DNA of 64,000 nucleotides from Amyelois transitella (taxonomy: Eukaryota; Arthropoda; Insecta; Lepidoptera; Pyralidae). Position numbers and translations under genes: made by a program. Shown piece after piece: positions 60,401 through 64,000 of this stretch (position 1 is the first letter of the stretch; the number at the start of each line of letters is the position of its first letter). The stretch is taken from positions 6,785,501 through 6,849,500 of the forward strand of contig NC_083510.1 of NCBI RefSeq assembly GCF_032362555.1, written 5' to 3'. A model generated the notes under the pieces. That model saw only the letters and a list, made by a program, of their open reading frames with translations, had not been told where the DNA came from and ran no database searches.

Positions 60401-62258
60401 GAGTCCTGATCAGAGGTGTGATCACATGAGATATAATAATGTTACATATGGTGTCACTAACAGCAAATATCCAGTGAATCCATCGAGGCGTGCGAGCGAG
60501 AGCGTATGCTGACAGAGTACCGCTCCAGGCTGCGAGGCAATCTCAACACTCACAACATTAAGTTGTACGTCAAGGCGTTCATAAAGTGAGTTCTTATTAA
60601 CATAATTGAAGTAGAAAAATAGCTGGCGACTAACTTCTTTTACCTCCTGTTTAATCCTCGTCCTCTGTATTCCTTAATAGCTGGCGATTATTTATACTAC
60701 TACTGTACTGATTGACGAAGAAAACTTATCGAGTCATAATTTTTTTTAAGACAATGCCTTAAGATATAACATCATAAGGGTGGGTTCTCATTGAAGCGGG
60801 CTGTATTTAGCTGAGTTGAGAAAATGCTGACTGCCAAGCGGGACTATCTGGTGCATATAAATGTATTGGAGCTGAACAATTAAACATTCTGTTAGGCTAG
60901 AACTTTCTCTTACGTATATATGCAGAAATATCACCCTGACCAGCCATTATATTCACTTCACAGCTTATGTATTTTGATATACATATGTGAATGGCCACAT
61001 TTATTTAAGGTCCTACCAACTCAGCTCCACACATCCTCGCTGTTATGTCCTCTAACAAAACATAAAATTTAAAAAGGAAATTAGGATCACTTACAATTTC
61101 TTTCTTCGTATTTTTAAAGAAGTAGGTACTTATCAAACATAGTGTTCCAACGAGAGAACTTACGAGTACCTTGATAAATGTATTAGTTTATATTGTTTCA
61201 TTTTATTGTTTTAGCACAAAAGGGTGAAAAAGTTTTATAGCCATGTCATGTTTGCAGTTAGTTAGCATACAACTTGTTATTTTGTATTAAAGTACGTATT
61301 TTATGATAAAAGAAGATGTAACACGTTCTAAAGTCCCTTATTACTAATGACAAAATAATAGATACTTACTGTATATTGTTTCTTTAACCTGTGCTTTAAC
61401 GTTTACTTTATTACTGTTTTTGTATTTCAACACGGAAATCAGTTATCAGATTTAAATATAGTTTATTAACAACTATACAATTTAGATGGACAATATAATT
61501 TAGCACTAGCATCCATCGGTGGTCGAAAAGTAAATGTGCCCGGTTAAAAAAGTGTGAAACCCAAGTTGGCAGAGGTTCAAATCCTACCGCGGCCAATGAC
61601 TACTTTCTAAGTTATATACGTTAATTAAAGTTTTTACGGTGAGGGAAACATCGTGTTCTGTACACTGCACATCCTACAACCAGGAGTAAGCAGGAATTGA
61701 TTTGTGACGGTGCCATACCTAAAACGAGACTACAGGACTGAACAAAAGCTAAAATTTGGCGATAAATCCATAAGAAAAGTTAAGAAAGAATAAAATAATT
61801 ATTAGACACTAGTTGATGTCCACGACTTAGTTCACGCGACTGAACGATTTTGTTAAGATGTCATTTCTATATTTCCTATAGGTAAATAGTTAAGCTGGAC
61901 AATCAAGGCCTTTTAAATAATAAGTTTTAACCGAATCCGTCAAGTAGTTCGTAAGATTCACGTTTAATAACAAACAGACATATCTACATACAAAACCAAT
62001 TTTTTTTCACATTCTTACTCTACTATTTATGTAAACACATTCAATGTTCATAAATTTCTTTTTTACTGTTTTATGTCTTTTTTTTTACTATTTAGCCGCA
62101 AAGACCTAGTGCTTCGGGGCTGCCAAGCTGACATCCTGCTGATCACGGGCATGCTTAGTCCCTACTCAAGCGTGGTGGAGAAGCTGTACAAAGAGCTAGA
62201 TCGCGACAAAGTCACCATTCTCAAAGTGGAAAAAGCCGGAGATGTATTAGCTGAAGCT
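54364..62258 (+). CDS. NDRG3: NDRG-family protein, core exons (3' end outside window)
   Basis: Exons are 54364-54414, 58658-58721, 58953-59070, 59501-59783, 60464-60585 and 62096-62258. All phases fit and give 267 codons; the last donor GCT|GTAAGT shows more exons beyond the window. NDRG proteins are alpha/beta-hydrolase-fold proteins without hydrolase activity, linked to stress, differentiation and trafficking. Family marks: VFLTVHDLGTNHSSIVDF, CFIHVDVPGHEENSPDLPD, YQFPSLQTLGEDIITVLDF, IGLGEGAGANILARCGLAHP (the nucleophile elbow, with the serine replaced as usual in NDRGs), LILVNCTGS, YHKFGH, and the late-strand ADILLITGMLSPYSSVVEKL. It resembles the insect protein usually named NDRG3 (Drosophila CG2082 type) more than MESK2; that subfamily call is from memory. 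A TRIM-like retroelement follows the first listed exon by 11 bases. Confidence 0.92.
54426..55412 (-). mobile_element. TRIM-like miniature LTR retroelement
   Basis: Two direct repeats (54426-54681, 256 bp; 55158-55412, 255 bp) have TG...CA ends (TGTAGCGGGAGC...GTCGCCACA as written on +). I see one difference, an A indel. The 4-bp target duplication GTTT flanks it (54422-54425 and 55413-55416). On the minus strand the right repeat is followed by T and then TGGTGACCCCGACGTGAT, an 18-nt primer site complementary to the 3' end of tRNA-Trp. A polypurine tract TTGGGGGGGAG precedes the left repeat. The 476-bp interior has a Ser/Thr/Gln-rich open frame (Met at 55139) that is not gag or pol. It is non-autonomous and would need an LTR element's enzymes. 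It lies in antisense orientation in an NDRG intron. Confidence 0.9.
55417..56472. other. NDRG intron sequence
   Basis: No exon, RNA gene or recognised repeat was found. Confidence 0.5.
56473..56732 (-). repeat. SINE family A, full-length with target duplication
   Basis: The best-preserved copy. On the minus strand it runs from GCCGTGTGGTTCCCGGCACC to CCCCGCAAGGGATATAGACG and a TATGTATGTATG tail. The 10-bp direct repeat CACAAGTAAT flanks it (56463-56472 and 56733-56742). Confidence 0.93.
57045..57113 (+). repeat. SINE family A 3'-end fragment
   Basis: It contains GTCCTTTCAAAAGACTGTTG, CTCTGTCTACCCTGTACGGG, and a GATTATATGTATGTAT tail. It lies just upstream of the family C SINE. Confidence 0.7.
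57170..57441 (+). repeat. tRNA-derived SINE family C with 45-A tail
   Basis: Same head, body and end as the copy at 11521, differing by a few bases by eye. The poly(A) is 57397-57441. The long pure A-tail and high identity point to recent insertion. Box A and box B are intact. The minus-strand frame that reads MPWPGFEPGTSDV across box B is an incidental SINE artefact. Confidence 0.92.
57442..58657. other. NDRG intron sequence
   Basis: No exon before 58658. A 3'-tail fragment of SINE family A on the minus strand is at 57914-57962 (CATATAATCACGTCTATATC, CTTGCGGGGTAGACAGAGCC). Confidence 0.5.
61515..61750 (+). repeat. Possible tRNA-related SINE
   Basis: It has a box-B-like GAGGTTCAAATCCTACCGC, then GTGAGGGAAACATCGTG and GTGACGGTGCCA blocks often seen in insect tRNA-derived SINEs. 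No clean box A or tail. It is in the NDRG intron between exons 60464-60585 and 62096-62258. Confidence 0.4.
61805..62000 (+). repeat. Dispersed repeat with LINE-type 3' sequence
   Basis: It runs from CACTAGTTGATGTCCACGAC through AACCGAATCCGTCAAGTAG to ACAAACAGACATATC. This pattern is that of common LINE 3' ends in Lepidoptera. Diverged, non-coding. Confidence 0.4.
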
Positions 62259-64000
62259 GTAAGTACTACTTTCAATCAATCATGAAAATAATAAAGGCTT
62301 TATGACTTGTTTACTAAATCATTAAATAATTATTTTTTATAAATTAAAGACATTTATTAAAAAACTGATTAACTTAGTGATATATATCAACCCATGATCT
62401 GCTTGCAAGCCTAATCCACTTGGTCTAGCTGACCTTTGGCTTGCTATCTCTTTACACGCAGTGCACGGTGCACGGCTCTTTGTGTGAGAATCATCCCTAA
62501 ATGAGACTTGTTTGAGATATGGTATGCAATACTCTTTCAATTCCCTTACTAACAAAATACTTATATTCTGTTTCCTTTTTTTTAATCATCGACCCTGTAC
62601 ACATTGATGGAATTGCAAATGCAATCTGTGTCAATGTATTCGACACTAACCGGTTCCTTTACGCAGAACATAGTTTACTATCTTTTGAAATTTTAATGGT
62701 CTGCGGCATAACTTTCACTATTGAACCGTCTATAGGAAAGTAAGATGAAAATGAAGAGCATTACGATATTTATAGATTTCGCATGTTTTTAATTATAATC
62801 AAAACGTGTCTATGTATTTTATTAAGTTATTTGGTTATTGTTAGGTTTTCGTTTCATATTCCTAAGATCTTTCTTAAAAGACAGAAGAAATAAAGATATG
62901 AACATATAGCCTCTAGTTGCCTCGTCTTCTAACACAGCAGTTTATTCATAATTCTATTGTTCCCACCTATTAACCAAATGCAAAATATTTTAATTAACTT
63001 AATCATTATTATAATAAATGTGTCTGGTTAGAATTTTAATGAGTTTAAAGCGTCATTTGGAAAAGTGAATAAATGAACTACTATTGTGTACCATTCACAT
63101 TTAAAAGTGGGTACTATATAGATAAGACCTCAATGCATGAATAGGTAGGAACGTAGATAAATACTACTATCTCAGTTTACATATACCTATGTGGTACTTA
63201 TATAGATTGCAAACCTCGAGCGCGATGCGAACTGCATTATTACGAAAATTGCAACGATTGCTATCCCCACTATCCAATTCAGTTGAATTTTACACTGCGA
63301 GGCAAAACCTAGGGGCCATTCCGTAAATTGTATTACCCTTAAATAAAAAGAACATATATTTAACTGAATGTAGTTAAATATATATATATTTTATTTTAGT
63401 AAAACTTATGAGTTTTACTCTTTAATGTAATGTAAGCATTATCATTTGTGTTGTCTTAAATTTTAGGTTCTATTATTATTTATTAAAAAAAGAATTGTTA
63501 TTAACCATCAACGTAACATATAACAAAACAGTAAAAAAAAAATTGGCTGTAAATTGAGTATATTTAAAAAAAAATATTTTTTACGATAAAGAAATAGTAA
63601 CCAAGCTAGAATTAAAAAAAAGTCATGTCTGTTTGTATGCTTCTTTGTATACGCTAATCTCCGGAACTACTAAACGGATTTGAATGAGACTTTTTTTGTT
63701 GTATAGCTCTTATGCCTGGCCAACATATAGGCTATACCTATTTATTTTGAAATCTGATATCGAACCAATCAGCTCAGCTAAACTATAGGAAATATCGAAA
63801 AGACGTCTTAACAAAAGTTGGTGAACCTAATGAGCATTTTCTGTTGCCGTATAAAAATCGAAGATCTGGAACACCTGATGCAGAATCATTATAGCCAGCT
63901 ATATCATCCGAATTATGGAAAAGACGTCTTAACAAAAGTTGTTCAACCTGATGAGCATTTTCTTTTGGCGAAAAAAATGGAAGATCGAGATCATGTGATG
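62259..64000. other. NDRG intron continuing beyond the window
   Basis: No further NDRG exon is visible. From ~63620 to the end lies a dispersed element (CTAATCTCCGGAACTACTAA, TATAGGCTATACC blocks) that includes an imperfect 121-bp tandem duplication. The shared AGACGTCTTAACAAAAGTTG begins at 63801 and again at 63922. Confidence 0.5.

Noticed and set aside
1-64000. CRISPR array, operon or viral genome
   Set aside because: No spaced direct repeats of CRISPR type, no prokaryotic gene structure, and the only reverse-transcribing sequences are ordinary LINE, gypsy and TRIM elements without env.

Overview
This is an AT-rich animal nuclear window whose intron-containing genes, exon sizes and dispersed repeats point to a ditrysian moth or butterfly (Lepidoptera). 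The evidence is short exons with GT/AG junctions, insect-type orthologues (a vimar/RAP1GDS1 protein, an NDRG protein, a secreted MBF2-like protein), and several families of SINE-like repeats of the type common in lepidopteran genomes. There is no prokaryotic content. All exon models were built by hand from reading frame and splice signals; no search was run.

Layout. 0-5 kb: non-coding sequence and repeats, then a small intronless-CDS gene resembling SNAPC2 (+, 3400-4140). 5.5-7.1 kb: an unrecognised three-exon gene for a 95-residue secreted peptide (-), with its own TATA box. 7.4-9.1 kb: a repeat cluster. 9.5-11.1 kb: ZMAT2, a spliceosomal zinc-finger protein (-). 12.7-15.7 kb: NSMCE2/Mms21, a SUMO ligase (+); the 3' half of its SP-RING exon, with the splice donor, is tandemly repeated five times. 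18.2-21.9 kb: complete seven-exon RAP1GDS1/vimar (-). 23.9-26.4 kb: an intact Mutator-like (FLYWCH + MULE) transposase ORF (-) beside a foldback element ending in a 76-bp perfect palindrome. 27.9-28.9 kb: a three-exon secreted protein with MBF2-like features (+).

30-64 kb appears to be dominated by one long NDRG-family gene (+). Its core exons lie at 54.4-62.3 kb and its 3' end is outside the window. Up to three alternative 5' coding exons (30.1, 33.7 and 50.2-50.4 kb) all end in the same phase. Its putative introns carry most of the mobile DNA. A 5'-truncated, frameshifted RTE-like LINE with a 12-bp target duplication was split by a complete Ty3/gypsy retrotransposon, which has near-identical 909-bp LTRs, a 4-bp duplication, and open gag and pol frames. 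A ~1-kb TRIM-like retroelement with a tRNA-Trp-type primer site sits 12 bases past an NDRG splice donor. SINE copies are scattered throughout; the commonest family (A) shares its 3' end with the LINE.

The cellular genes are functionally unrelated: snRNA transcription, splicing, SUMO/DNA repair, small-GTPase handling, two secreted proteins and NDRG. I see no operon-like or cluster logic. The most unusual points are the NSMCE2 exon array, the small secreted-peptide gene, the TRIM next to a splice site, and the nested LINE/gypsy insertion.
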